Positions 11,567 through 19,134 of a stretch of 64,000 nucleotides of DNA are shown one piece after another. Numbering within the stretch: the first letter of the stretch is position 1; the number at the start of each line of letters is the position of its first letter. Under the pieces are notes generated by a model. The model had not been told where the DNA came from and did no database searches. It saw only the letters and a program-made list of their open reading frames with translations. Source of the stretch: Microbacterium terrisoli (GTDB lineage Bacteria; Actinomycetota; Actinomycetes; Actinomycetales; Microbacteriaceae); contig NZ_CP133019.1 of the NCBI RefSeq assembly GCF_030866805.1, positions 1-64,000 of the forward strand, written 5' to 3'. The translations under genes and the position numbers were made by a program.

Positions 11567-12067
11567 CTAGTTATCCCACGCCCACGGCTTCGCCGGATCC
11601 GGGCGCAGCTCCAAAATCTCTCCGGGCTGCAGCGTGCGCCCGGTTGCGTGGTTGAACGCGCTGAAAGAATTCAGGTCCATGCAGAAACGGGCGGCAATGG
11701 CATCGAGAGCGTCGCCGGGCTGCACGATGTATGAGACGATCTGCCCGCCGTCGCGCGTCGGCTTGCCAGAGGCGTGGGTGAGTGCGCCTGTATCGGTCAC
11801 CACACCCACGAGCTCGGGTGCTGACACCGGCCGGGTGTTGTACGCGTACGTCGGCATGTTGATGCGGGCCGTAGGCGAGTCCGCGCATGTGGCGGCGCTG
11901 GGCGCTGACTCGACGGCGGTAGGCGCTGGCGCTGATGCGACGGGGGCGTCCTTGGTGGCCGCTGGTGTTCCGTCACTCGCGGGCTCGGCAGTCGCGGTGC
12001 ACCCCGCGAGCGCGCTGGCGAGTGCGACGCCCGCGAGCAGGGTGGTGATCTTCGTGAAGGTGCGCAT
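11567..12067 (-). CDS. LysM-domain lipoprotein
   Basis: The 166-residue protein starts with a lipoprotein signal (MRTFTKITTLLAGVALASALAGC) whose lipobox LAGC places the acylated Cys at 23. A Ser/Ala/Pro-rich linker (about 25-60) and an unassigned middle region lead to a C-terminal LysM-like domain (about 115-160) with YIVQPGDALDAIAARFC and LQPGEILEL. LysM binds peptidoglycan, so the protein should be membrane-anchored outside and attached to the wall. It is one of two intact genes in the att-bounded element and has its own terminator. Substrate and partners are unknown. Confidence 0.8.
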   Translation of the reverse strand: MRTFTKITTLLAGVALASALAGCTATAEPASDGTPAATKDAPVASAPAPTAVESAPSAATCADSPTARINMPTYAYNTRPVSAPELVGVVTDTGALTHASGKPTRDGGQIVSYIVQPGDALDAIAARFCMDLNSFSAFNHATGRTLQPGEILELRPDPAKPWAWDN

Positions 12068-12201
12068 GTCAGCTCCCTGCGTCTGCGGTGATCCGGGCGG
12101 CCAGCTTGTGCGCTTTCGCGCTGTTCTTCACACCGTATGCCTCAACAAGCAGAACCTCGCCATTCCGACCGCGTGGAGTTTGGCCGACTGCACACACACT
12201 G

Positions 12202-12542
12202 CTACTGGGACGCCAGCCCCACCATCGACAGGAGGAACGAACCACCCATGACGCCGAGTACGGCGAGGGATCGTGCCCAGAGGGGGCGTTCCATCAGCAG
12301 GAGTGTGAGGACCGCACCGAGAAGCGGGCTGAAAATCGGCGATGTCAGCGCGAAAGCGAACCCGAGGGGGCGGAAGCTGCCGAGGAACGTGTAGACGCCA
12401 CCGGTCCTCCCGCCTGATCGACGTTGGGCAGAAGCGCCAAGATGGCGACCAGAACCCCCGCGAGCACGATGTTCACGCAGAGTGCCCCTGCAGCATGCCC
12501 GAGATACACAGCCTGCCGAGGGTGCACTGCGGTGGTCATCAC
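12202..12542 (-). pseudogene. Frameshifted membrane-protein remnant, DMT/EamA-like 3' part
   Basis: A start at about 12542 (MMTTAVHPRQ) opens a frame with one hydrophobic segment to about 12405. The continuing membrane sequence is in another frame from about 12402 to 12202: GGVYTFLGSFRPLGF, then two further hydrophobic segments ending MVGLASQ. The second part resembles the last helices of drug/metabolite (EamA) transporters. A one-base frameshift near 12400 would join them. A full EamA protein has 10 helices and about 300 residues, so this is at best a truncated relic. Confidence 0.4.
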
Positions 12543-12715
12543 CCCATCTTGGCGCAGGAGGCCCCGGCGTCGATGGACGTCCGGGGCCTCGCACTTTTTC
12601 CCAGGATCGAGCTACAGGCCCGCCCCAGTTCCAGCGCGTCCGCAAAGCCCGACCCGATCTCCACGGCCTCAGCCGCGGTCGGACGATCGGACGATACGAA
12701 AACCTTCGCTAGGGT

Positions 12716-13154
12716 TCAATACGCGTCGTCAGTGAAGATCGATTCGCCGGCAGTTGCCGCTGCTGACAGGCTGCCTCCGAACCTCTTGTCGAGTCTGCGA
12801 AGCGCACCGTCTCGCGCCGTGACCTCCACGCACCCGTGGCAGTGGCCATCTTCTCGTCCATAGTCGGGGCATGCTGCCCAGTGCTCCCCCTTCTTCGTGC
12901 ACCCCCGGATACAGACTCGGTCGTCGGTGATCCTCGTCTGCGTCGTCTGATTCGTATAACTGTTCGATGTTTACAGGCTGCTCCCCATCGGGTGAACCGT
13001 ATAGACCGCCACCGACATAGGAGACGCACATCTCGGCGTACCGATGTCGGCGAGTGGCGTCTTCGCGTGTGATTGGCGGCAACACGGCCGCACCATCTAT
13101 GCGTGGAGGGGTCAGTCGCTCCGGTCCGGCCGCAGCCAGGTGGTCGACGGTCAT
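12716..13154 (-). pseudogene. Frameshifted Cys/His-rich (phage-type zinc-ribbon) gene
   Basis: ATG 13154 follows the ribosome site GAAGAAGAG and encodes MTVDHLAAAGPERLTPPRI through EQLYESDDADED in one frame. The frame open from 12970 to 12716 then gives the more protein-like segment RVCIRGCTKKGEHWAACPDY, GREDGHCHGCVEVTA and an end at FTDDAY. The Cys/His spacing (CxxxC, CPDY, HCHGC) resembles small zinc-binding proteins of actinobacterial phages and integrated elements. A frameshift around 12920-12960 is the simplest reading; two overlapping genes are the alternative. It diverges from the ATPase gene. Confidence 0.5.
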
Positions 13155-13181
13155 CTCTTCTTCCCGCTGCACCCGAACACA

Positions 13182-13208
13182 CAAGTACACCAAGTACACT
13201 AAGTACAC
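13182..13208. promoter_or_regulatory. Three 9-bp direct iterons upstream of the ATPase gene
   Basis: CAAGTACAC (13182-13190), CAAGTACAC (13191-13199) and TAAGTACAC (13200-13208) are contiguous. They lie between the divergent starts of the Cys-rich gene (13154) and the ATPase gene (13230). The spacing of under one helical turn, the position and the contrast with the GC-rich surroundings suggest an operator or a protein-loading site of the element. Confidence 0.6.
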
Positions 13209-13229
13209 AAGAGTTCACAGGAGGATCAG

Positions 13230-14333
13230 ATGGCAGCTGAGCAGGGGCAAAATCCCTTTCGCCCCACGGCCGGCGCCGAGCCGCCGCAGCTGATCGGCCG
13301 CGCGGGGCTCCTGGACGAGTTCATCTATGGACTGCGGATCCGCTCCGGCGCTCCTGGGCTGCTCACCATCTTCACTGGCGCCAGGGGTATCGGCAAGACG
13401 GTCATGCTGGGCGAGGCGGAGGACGCCGCACGTACTCGAGGCTGGGCCGTGGTGTCAGAGACCGCTACGCGAGGATTCCTGGGCAGGATCGGCGAGTCCA
13501 TGCGCACCATCGCCGAGGAACTCGGAGACGGCCCTGCCGGTCGAAGGGTTACCGGGCTCAGCGCCGCCGGGTTCTCCAGCACCACTGCGTTGCCTCCGCA
13601 GCAGCAGGCTGGCTGGCGCCAGGTGGGCGAACAGCTCCTGCGCCTGCTGGATGCACAGGCGACGGGCCTGGTGATCACGCTGGATGAGATCCACGGTGCC
13701 GATCGGGACGAGCTGGCCCAACTCGCAGCCTCAGTGCAGCACTTCATCCGTGGCGGATTGCCGATCGCCCTCGTCTTCGCAGGACTTCCCGCCGCCGTGT
13801 CCGACCTGCTCAATGAAGGCGTGGCGACCTTCTTGCGACGTGCTGACCGTATCGACCTGCACTCCGCAGCCGTCGACGAGGTCGAGGCCTCGTACGCGGA
13901 GACATTCGCAGCCCTCAGACATCGGCTGGACCCCGCGCTCGTGCGGACCGCCGCGGTGTCAACTGGCGGCTACCCGTTCCTGATCCAGCTGGTCGGCTAC
14001 CACCTCTGGCAGCTGGCTGAAGCCACCGAAGGCCCGCTCACGGCCGAGGACGTCGATCTCGCCCTGACCACCGCTCACCGCCGCAATACCCGTGTCGTCA
14101 TCGACGCTGCGTTGTCTACGGTGTCGCCCAAGGATCTCGACTTCCTACGCGCCATGTCAGTGGACGACACAGCCTCGACGACAGCAGACATCGGCCGGCG
14201 GCTCGGCGACCAGAAGAACACCGTAGGTAATTACCGTGCCCGGCTCATCGATGCCGGCCTCATCCAGCCGGCCGGACGAGGCCGCATCGACTTCGCGCTG
14301 CCCGGCCTGCGCGAGCACCTCCGTCAAACGTGA
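13230..14333 (+). CDS. AAA ATPase with C-terminal winged helix
   Basis: The 367-residue protein begins with a QLIGR motif (about 20-24) typical of Orc/Cdc6- or MalT-like ATPases, followed by Walker A GARGIGKT at 50-57 and Walker B LVITLDEIH at 147-155. The C-terminal 70 residues form a winged-helix module (IGRRLGDQKNTVGNYRARLI). It is intact, preceded by an AGGAG ribosome site at 13218-13222 and by 9-bp iterons, and ends 112 bases before the right att core. Proteins of this type are common in actinobacterial islands, but their function is not established. A regulatory or DNA-loading role is inferred from the architecture. Confidence 0.75.
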   Translation: MAAEQGQNPFRPTAGAEPPQLIGRAGLLDEFIYGLRIRSGAPGLLTIFTGARGIGKTVMLGEAEDAARTRGWAVVSETATRGFLGRIGESMRTIAEELGDGPAGRRVTGLSAAGFSSTTALPPQQQAGWRQVGEQLLRLLDAQATGLVITLDEIHGADRDELAQLAASVQHFIRGGLPIALVFAGLPAAVSDLLNEGVATFLRRADRIDLHSAAVDEVEASYAETFAALRHRLDPALVRTAAVSTGGYPFLIQLVGYHLWQLAEATEGPLTAEDVDLALTTAHRRNTRVVIDAALSTVSPKDLDFLRAMSVDDTASTTADIGRRLGDQKNTVGNYRARLIDAGLIQPAGRGRIDFALPGLREHLRQT

Positions 14334-14359
14334 TATTGCCTTCGGGCGACAGCGCCTGC

Positions 14360-14445
14360 TCAGCGCTCCCGTTCCTGTGCGAACATCGCTGAGCTGACCC
14401 CCTCGAGCAGCTCTCCCGCCTCGACGTCCAGCGCCTCTGCGATGC
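14360..14445 (-). pseudogene. 3' remnant of an XRE-family regulator
   Basis: Read on the minus strand the bases from the att core to 14360 encode RIAEALDVEAGELLEGVS, then SAMFAQERER and a stop. RIAEALDVxxGELL is the closing helix of Cro/C1-type helix-turn-helix domains. Everything upstream of this point is replaced by the att core and host DNA, so the DNA-binding part is missing. The remnant implies that the element once carried, or recombined with, a longer regulator gene reaching across the current right end. Confidence 0.6.
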
Positions 14446-14490
14446 GCTTTGCAAGCAGGGGGTCAGGGGTTCGAATCCCCTAGGCTCCAC
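14446..14490 (+). repeat. attR: second copy of the 45-bp tRNA-Ala segment
   Basis: Identical to 10927-10971 over all 45 bases. It contains the anticodon arm, T arm and 3' acceptor strand but no 5' half, so it cannot make a functional tRNA. It marks the right end of the inserted element; the chromosomal sequence before insertion presumably continued from base 14491. Confidence 0.9.
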
Positions 14491-14520
14491 TCCACGCAGG
14501 TCATTCGAAACCTCGATTTG

Positions 14521-15141
14521 TCAAGCGAGTCCGTGAATCTCGGCGAACGGATCCCACGCCGGGTCTTCGTGTATCTCGACCTCGGCACGCGTAGTGACCT
14601 CATGCGTAACGGCGCTGCCGAACAGGTGTGTGAGCAGTGCGGCGGCCATGTCCATGCCAGCCGCGATACCCGATGAGGTCCATCGGTCGCGGTCCTGCAC
14701 CCATCGTGCGTGGGCGACCCACTCGACCTTGTCGTTTCGGCGGCGTACCCAGTCGAAGGCGGCCTTGTTCGAGGTCGCTCTGTAGCCGTCGAGCAACCCG
14801 GCGGCGGCGAGGACCGCGGATCCCGTGCATACCGAGGTCACAAGCGAAGCCGGCTCCGCCCAGGCTCTCAGCCAGGACAAGAACGCCTGGTCGCTCACGA
14901 GTCGACGGGTGCCTTGGCCTCCGGGCACGAGTAGGATGTCGGGGGCCGTGGCAACCTCGTAGCTGTCGGTCGCAACCACCTGAACTCCCTGGCTGCTGAC
15001 GACCGGTCCCGGCTCTGGCCCGATGAACTCGACCGCCATGCGGTCGCCGACAAGGCTGAACAGCTCCACCGGACCGAACACGTCCAGCAACTCGAACCCG
15101 TCGAACAGCACAACGGAGATACGACGTGGCTCCTCGCTCAT
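14521..15141 (-). CDS. DJ-1/PfpI family protein
   Basis: The 206-residue protein MSEEPRRISVVLFDG... has the class-I glutamine-amidotransferase-like fold of the DJ-1/PfpI family, as found at the N-terminus of AraC-type regulators and in isocyanide hydratases. The nucleophile Cys is in SLVTSVCTGSAVLAAAG, with LLDGYRATSNK following. The start at 15141 is preceded by GGGAGAA; an upstream start at 15258 would add 39 atypical residues. It lies just outside the right att core. Substrate unknown. Confidence 0.8.
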   Translation of the reverse strand: MSEEPRRISVVLFDGFELLDVFGPVELFSLVGDRMAVEFIGPEPGPVVSSQGVQVVATDSYEVATAPDILLVPGGQGTRRLVSDQAFLSWLRAWAEPASLVTSVCTGSAVLAAAGLLDGYRATSNKAAFDWVRRRNDKVEWVAHARWVQDRDRWTSSGIAAGMDMAAALLTHLFGSAVTHEVTTRAEVEIHEDPAWDPFAEIHGLA

Positions 15142-15254
15142 GGTTCTGATTCTCCCGCAGAGCGATCTAAAAGCAGGGCCGCCACGGTCACCGCGAGGCA
15201 GACAACCCCATCCAACCTCCAACCGCCTGCCTGACCCCCACCACACCAAACCCC

Positions 15255-15350
15255 TCAAGCCGGCGCGAGCGGGTGCGCGCGCTCGTCACGGTTCCGGCGC
15301 AGCGCACGGGCGACCGCTTCGAGCACCTGCTCGGTCGCCGTCTGTGCCGG
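15255..15350 (-). pseudogene. Possible 3' remnant of an unknown gene
   Basis: On the minus strand the frame reads LPAQTATEQVLEAVARALRR, NRDERAHPLAPA and stop, which looks like a normal helical protein end. There is no start codon, and a stop lies just upstream. It may be a decayed gene fragment in the 245-base gap between the DJ-1 gene and the LOG gene. Otherwise this gap shows nothing recognisable. Confidence 0.25.
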
Positions 15351-15386
15351 CAGCGTTCACACCGGGCTTGCAGCCGTCGGGATCGG

Positions 15387-16007
15387 TCAGTCACTCGGCG
15401 TCGGATCGCTGTTCCGGCTCGTGCCGTCCGAGATGCTCGCGGCGGCGCTGTTCGAGACGGCGCTGCTCGCGGCGGCGCTGAGCTCGATGGTCGCCAGCAC
15501 CTGCGCGGGCTGGTCGACGAAGCTGCACAGCTGCGCCAGGGGGACCGGCAAGAAGCCCTCGGCATCCATGCGGGTGAACTGTGCCTGCAGCCCGTCGTAG
15601 AAGCCGTCGGTGTTCAACACCACGACCGGACCTGTGTACAGAGAGTGCTTGCGCAGCTCGAGCACTTCGGTCGCCTCGTCGAGGGTGCCGGTGCCGCCGA
15701 CCATGATGACGACCGCATCGCTGCGGCCGAGCATCGCCGCCTTGCGCTCGGCGAGGTTCGCGGCGATCTCCATCTCGTCGGGCGCGTGCAGCGTGCGGGC
15801 CTGGGAGGCCAGAAAGTCGACCGAGATGCCGATCATCCGCCCGCCGGCCGCGTCGACCGCGTCGGCCAGGACCTTCATCAGCCCGACCTCGCTCGCGCCC
15901 CACACCAGGGTGTGCCCTCCCGCGGCGATCAGCCGCCCGAGCTCTCGGGCGGCATCCGTGTAGCGGGCATCGAGTTCGGCGGCCGAGAGAAACACACAGA
16001 TGTTCAC
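15387..16007 (-). CDS. LOG family protein
   Basis: LOG proteins are Rossmann-fold phosphoribohydrolases that release bases such as cytokinins from nucleoside monophosphates; many bacterial members are annotated as TIGR00730. The 206-residue product shows the GGTGTLDE motif at 104-111 (family PGGxGTxxE) and the conserved E-R...K region earlier. The last 35 residues (SAAASSAVSNSAAAS...) are low complexity and are encoded partly by a 16-bp direct repeat at 15435-15450 and 15465-15480, probably a late extension. Substrate in this organism unknown. Confidence 0.85.
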   Translation of the reverse strand: MNICVFLSAAELDARYTDAARELGRLIAAGGHTLVWGASEVGLMKVLADAVDAAGGRMIGISVDFLASQARTLHAPDEMEIAANLAERKAAMLGRSDAVVIMVGGTGTLDEATEVLELRKHSLYTGPVVVLNTDGFYDGLQAQFTRMDAEGFLPVPLAQLCSFVDQPAQVLATIELSAAASSAVSNSAAASISDGTSRNSDPTPSD

Positions 16008-16023
16008 TCGTGCAGTCTACGAA

Positions 16024-17133
16024 TCACACCCGGGTCAGACCGTGCGGCGAGATGTTCAGCCGCTCGCAGCCGTCGGCGGTGACGATGACGATGTCTTCGA
16101 TGCGCGCGCCCCACTGGCCGGGGAAGTAGATGCCGGGTTCGATGCTGAACGCCATGCCTTCGCGCAGTACGAGAGCATTGCCGGGCGCGATGTAGGGCTC
16201 TTCGTGCACGGACAGGCCGATGCCGTGCCCGGTGCGGTGGATGAACGCGTCGGCCAGGCCTTCGGCCGCAAGCGCAGTGCGGGCCGCGGCATCCACCTGT
16301 TCCGCCGTCACGCCCGGACGCACAGCGTCGACGGCCGCCTGCTGGGCGCGCACCAGCACGTCGATGCGCCGCGCGGCCTCAGCATCGGGCGTGCCGACCG
16401 CGTACGTGCGGGTGCTGTCGGAGTTGTAGCCCGCGGGCACCGCGCCGCCGATGTCGACCACGACGATGTCGCCGTCCACGATGATGCGGTCCGATACCTC
16501 GTGGTGCGGGTCGGCGCCATTCGGGCCCGACCCGACGATGACGAACTCCACGGTGCGGTGACCCTCTTCGACGATGGCCGCGGCGATGTCGGCGGCCACT
16601 TCGCGCTCGGTGCGTCCCGCTCGCAGCCACCCCGGCACGCGGCGGTGCACGGCGTCGATCGCTGCGCCCGCGCGTCGCAGTTCGGCGATCTCGGCGGCAT
16701 CCTTGACCATGCGGCCCTCGCGCAGCACCGGTGTGGCCAGCTCGAGCCGCACGTCCAGGCGGTTCTGGATCGGGACCATGTGCAGTGCGGGCAGCGCGTC
16801 CGACACGGCGACGCGGGTGACGGCCGCTGAGACCGCGCGGGCGATCAGGTCATACGGGTCTTCGCCGTCGACCCAGTCGTCGATCTCGAGATCGAGCGCC
16901 CCGACGGCGGTGTCGCGCACCTTGGCGAGCTCCATCCGCGGGACGATCACACGCGGGCGAGCGTCATGACCGATCACGAGCGCGGTCAGTCGCTCGATCG
17001 TGTCGCCTTCGACCCCGGTGAGGTAGGCGAGGTCGGGACCGGGGCCCACGATGAGGGCGTCGATGCCCGCTTCGACGGTCAGGTGGTGTGCGCGGTCAAG
17101 GCGAGCCGCATAGACATCGGAAGAGAAGGTCAC
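16024..17133 (-). CDS. M24 family Xaa-Pro aminopeptidase
   Basis: This cytosolic dimetal peptidase should remove N-terminal residues before proline. The 369-residue protein has an N-terminal creatinase-like domain (about 1-135) and the pita-bread catalytic domain. Metal-ligand motifs are visible: VVDIGG and NSDSTRTY (two Asp), TGHGIGLSVHEEP (His), SIEPGIY (Glu) and ARIEDIV (Glu). It starts with ATG at 17133. There is no signal peptide. Confidence 0.9.
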   Translation of the reverse strand: MTFSSDVYAARLDRAHHLTVEAGIDALIVGPGPDLAYLTGVEGDTIERLTALVIGHDARPRVIVPRMELAKVRDTAVGALDLEIDDWVDGEDPYDLIARAVSAAVTRVAVSDALPALHMVPIQNRLDVRLELATPVLREGRMVKDAAEIAELRRAGAAIDAVHRRVPGWLRAGRTEREVAADIAAAIVEEGHRTVEFVIVGSGPNGADPHHEVSDRIIVDGDIVVVDIGGAVPAGYNSDSTRTYAVGTPDAEAARRIDVLVRAQQAAVDAVRPGVTAEQVDAAARTALAAEGLADAFIHRTGHGIGLSVHEEPYIAPGNALVLREGMAFSIEPGIYFPGQWGARIEDIVIVTADGCERLNISPHGLTRV

Positions 17134-17176
17134 GCCCTCACGCTATTGCGCCGTCCGCGCCGGCGCCAGCCGACGC

Positions 17177-17377
17177 TCAGAGGGTCTTGCCGGCCAAGAA
17201 GTGCCAGCCCAGCCACCACCACACCACGATCACCGCGAGCCGGATCGCGCGCTCTGACATCAATCGGTCGAACATCGCGGTGACGGATGCCTCGGCATAG
17301 CGCCGCCCGACCAGCCAGCCGGCGACCGCGAGGGCCGCGGCGCACGCCAGGAACGCCCCGGCACTGATGACGATCAT
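17177..17377 (-). CDS. Small membrane protein (DUF6186-like)
   Basis: The 66-residue protein has two membrane segments, about 2-23 and 44-62, and ends WWWLGWHFLAGKTL. The Trp-rich end resembles a small family (DUF6186) found in Microbacteriaceae. Its ATG overlaps the stop of the upstream membrane-protein gene (ATGA), so the two are co-translated. Function unknown. Confidence 0.6.
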   Translation of the reverse strand: MIVISAGAFLACAAALAVAGWLVGRRYAEASVTAMFDRLMSERAIRLAVIVVWWWLGWHFLAGKTL

Positions 17378-18042
17378 CGCGCGCCTCCGCGGCGCATCAG
17401 CCAGGTGCCGCCGCTGAGCCAGAGCGCGACGAACACGATCTTGCCGGGGGCCGTCGCGATGGCCGGGTTCATCAGGTCGCTCAGCGAGAACCACGTCGCG
17501 CTGGGCTGCACGAGCCCCAGGATGAACTGGATCAGCTCCCACACGCACCCGGCGACGAGAATCGCCGCCCACCACCACGCCAGGTGCCGGATGCCGACAC
17601 CTGCGCTCGTCTGCCCGTCCGGCTGAGCGATCCCGACGCCGGTCCACGCGAGCCCCGCGGCGGCGATGCCCGCGGCAACCATCACCACCTGGGTGGCGGC
17701 GGCGTGGCGGGGCGCGAAGCAGAGCACCGCCCCGAAGATCGCGACGGCGCCGGCCAGGGTGGGAAGCGTGAGACGGTGCGCACGGTCACGTCGCCCGGGG
17801 TTGCGCGCCGCCAGCACGACCCCCAGCGCCGCCACGACGAACACGGCCGCATCGAACCACTGCAGACGCACCACCTGGACGACACCGATCGCGGCGAGGA
17901 TGAAGATCCAGCAGGCGGTCGGCCACCGCAGCCTGACGGTGCGTGCGGCACCTGCCTCGCTCGGGCTCTCGTTCACAGCTGCCGTAGGCACGGCAGGGAT
18001 GACCCGCGCTCTGGTGCGTCGACGTCTGCTCTGCGGGTCCAT
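17374..18042 (-). CDS. Integral membrane protein of unknown function
   Basis: Starting at ATG 18042 (AGGA eight bases upstream) the product has 222 residues: a basic N-terminus (DPQSRRRRTRARV) and about six hydrophobic segments between residues 45 and 215. It is coupled to the 66-residue protein downstream. I do not recognise the family. An alternative start at 18057 would add five residues. Confidence 0.6.
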   Translation of the reverse strand: MDPQSRRRRTRARVIPAVPTAAVNESPSEAGAARTVRLRWPTACWIFILAAIGVVQVVRLQWFDAAVFVVAALGVVLAARNPGRRDRAHRLTLPTLAGAVAIFGAVLCFAPRHAAATQVVMVAAGIAAAGLAWTGVGIAQPDGQTSAGVGIRHLAWWWAAILVAGCVWELIQFILGLVQPSATWFSLSDLMNPAIATAPGKIVFVALWLSGGTWLMRRGGAR

Positions 18043-18152
18043 GGCACAGTTCCTCACCCAGAACTTTAGTCATCCGGTCACCCTCGGGATCCGCGCACGA
18101 CACCTGCCCGCCATACCCGGGTGTCAGATCGTCCCGACGTTAAAGTTGAGCT

Positions 18153-18578
18153 GTGGACCTGCGCGTCGCCGCCTATGCGGTCATCGTCGATGAGGACCGC
18201 ATTCTGCTCTCGCACTGGATCCAGGGACGGCGCCCCGCCTGGACGATGCCGGGCGGCGGCCTCGAAGACGGCGAGGACCCGGTGGATGCGGTCCGTCGGG
18301 AGATCCGCGAAGAAACGGGCTACAGGGCCAAGATCGGCGAGCTGCTCGGCATCCATTCGCGTGTGATTCCGGCCGGACGGCGGGTCACCGACGGGGCGAC
18401 CGAGCCGCTGCACACGCTGCGCATCGTCTATCGTGCGAACGTCGTGGGCGGCAAGCTGCGCAACGAGGTGAACGGGTCGACCGATCGCGCGAGCTGGTTC
18501 GACCTGTCGGGCGTCAGGTCGCTGCAGCGGGTGAAGCTCGTCGACATCGCCCTGAAGATGGGCGGCATCTCGTACTGA
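18153..18578 (+). CDS. NUDIX hydrolase
   Basis: NUDIX enzymes cleave nucleoside diphosphates linked to another moiety. The 141-residue protein has a full Nudix box GGGLEDGEDP...REIREETGY (about 34-56), matching G-x5-E-x7-RE-U-x-EE-x-G-U. Translation starts at GTG 18153 (V/MDLRVAAYAVIVDE). It diverges from the membrane-protein gene at 18042. Substrate cannot be inferred. Confidence 0.9.
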   Translation: MDLRVAAYAVIVDEDRILLSHWIQGRRPAWTMPGGGLEDGEDPVDAVRREIREETGYRAKIGELLGIHSRVIPAGRRVTDGATEPLHTLRIVYRANVVGGKLRNEVNGSTDRASWFDLSGVRSLQRVKLVDIALKMGGISY

Positions 18579-18603
18579 GGCCGAAGCAGTAGGGGAAGCG
18601 CGG

Positions 18604-19134
18604 TCAGGGCAGGGGCTGCGAGATGTCGGCGACGGTTGCGTCGTAGGCGGCGATGAGGTCGTCGGCTTCGACGAACAGGCTGTAGCCGTGTGCGCCGGCA
18701 CCCATCGAGACGCGCTTGCCGACGATCTGCGCGTCGGCGAAGACGGGCCAGTCGTGGGTGGACCCGAGCGGGGTGATCGTGCCGCGTTCGTATCCGGTCG
18801 CTGCCAGCGCCAGCTCGGGCTCGGGAAGCCGTAGCCTGTTGACGCCGACCACCGCTCGCAGCTTGGGCCACGAGATCGCCCGGTCACCCGGAATGAGCGC
18901 GAACAGGTACGAATCGTCGTGACGCTTGACCACCAGGGTCTTCACGATGTCAGCCGGCGTCAGCCCCTGCACCGCCGCCGCCTCGGCGAGGCTGTTCGCG
19001 ACCGGACGCTCACGCAGCTCGATGGCGAGGTTGCGGGCGGATGCCGCGGCCCGCACGCGCGCGGTCGGGCCGGCGGTCTCACCGCCCGGCCCTTCGCCTG
19101 GCTGCGCCCGCTCAGGGACCTGTGGGTCGGTCAC
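18604..19134 (-). CDS. YbaK/EbsC-type aminoacyl-tRNA deacylase
   Basis: YbaK proteins hydrolyse mischarged Cys-tRNA(Pro) or related aminoacyl-tRNAs. The 176-residue protein contains the domain from about 40 onward: LTPADIVKTLVVK, conserved Lys in the catalytic pocket, LGSTHDWPVFADAQI and VSMGAGAHGYSL. GTG at 19134 overlaps the stop of the upstream gene (GTGA), which fixes the start; a longer frame upstream reads through another gene. An N-terminal tail of about 30 residues is low complexity. Confidence 0.8.
   Translation of the reverse strand: MTDPQVPERAQPGEGPGGETAGPTARVRAAASARNLAIELRERPVANSLAEAAAVQGLTPADIVKTLVVKRHDDSYLFALIPGDRAISWPKLRAVVGVNRLRLPEPELALAATGYERGTITPLGSTHDWPVFADAQIVGKRVSMGAGAHGYSLFVEADDLIAAYDATVADISQPLP

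Larger units (their letters stand above)
10927..14490. mobile_element. Integrase-less element inserted at tRNA-Ala
   Basis: The 3,564-base region is bounded by a perfect 45-bp direct repeat of the tRNA-Ala 3' part. Inside are a frameshifted unknown gene, a LysM lipoprotein gene, a frameshifted membrane-protein remnant, a frameshifted Cys-rich gene, 9-bp iterons, an AAA ATPase gene and the last 28 codons of an XRE regulator ending at the right att core. No integrase, excisionase, relaxase or replication gene is visible. It is either a decayed integrative element or a cis-mobilisable form that depends on an integrase elsewhere. The boundaries are seen directly; the mode of mobility is inferred. 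Confidence 0.85.

Noticed and set aside
14446..14490. Second tRNA-Ala gene
   Set aside because: It has only the anticodon arm, T arm and 3' acceptor strand. The 5' half is absent, so it is an att site rather than a tRNA gene.
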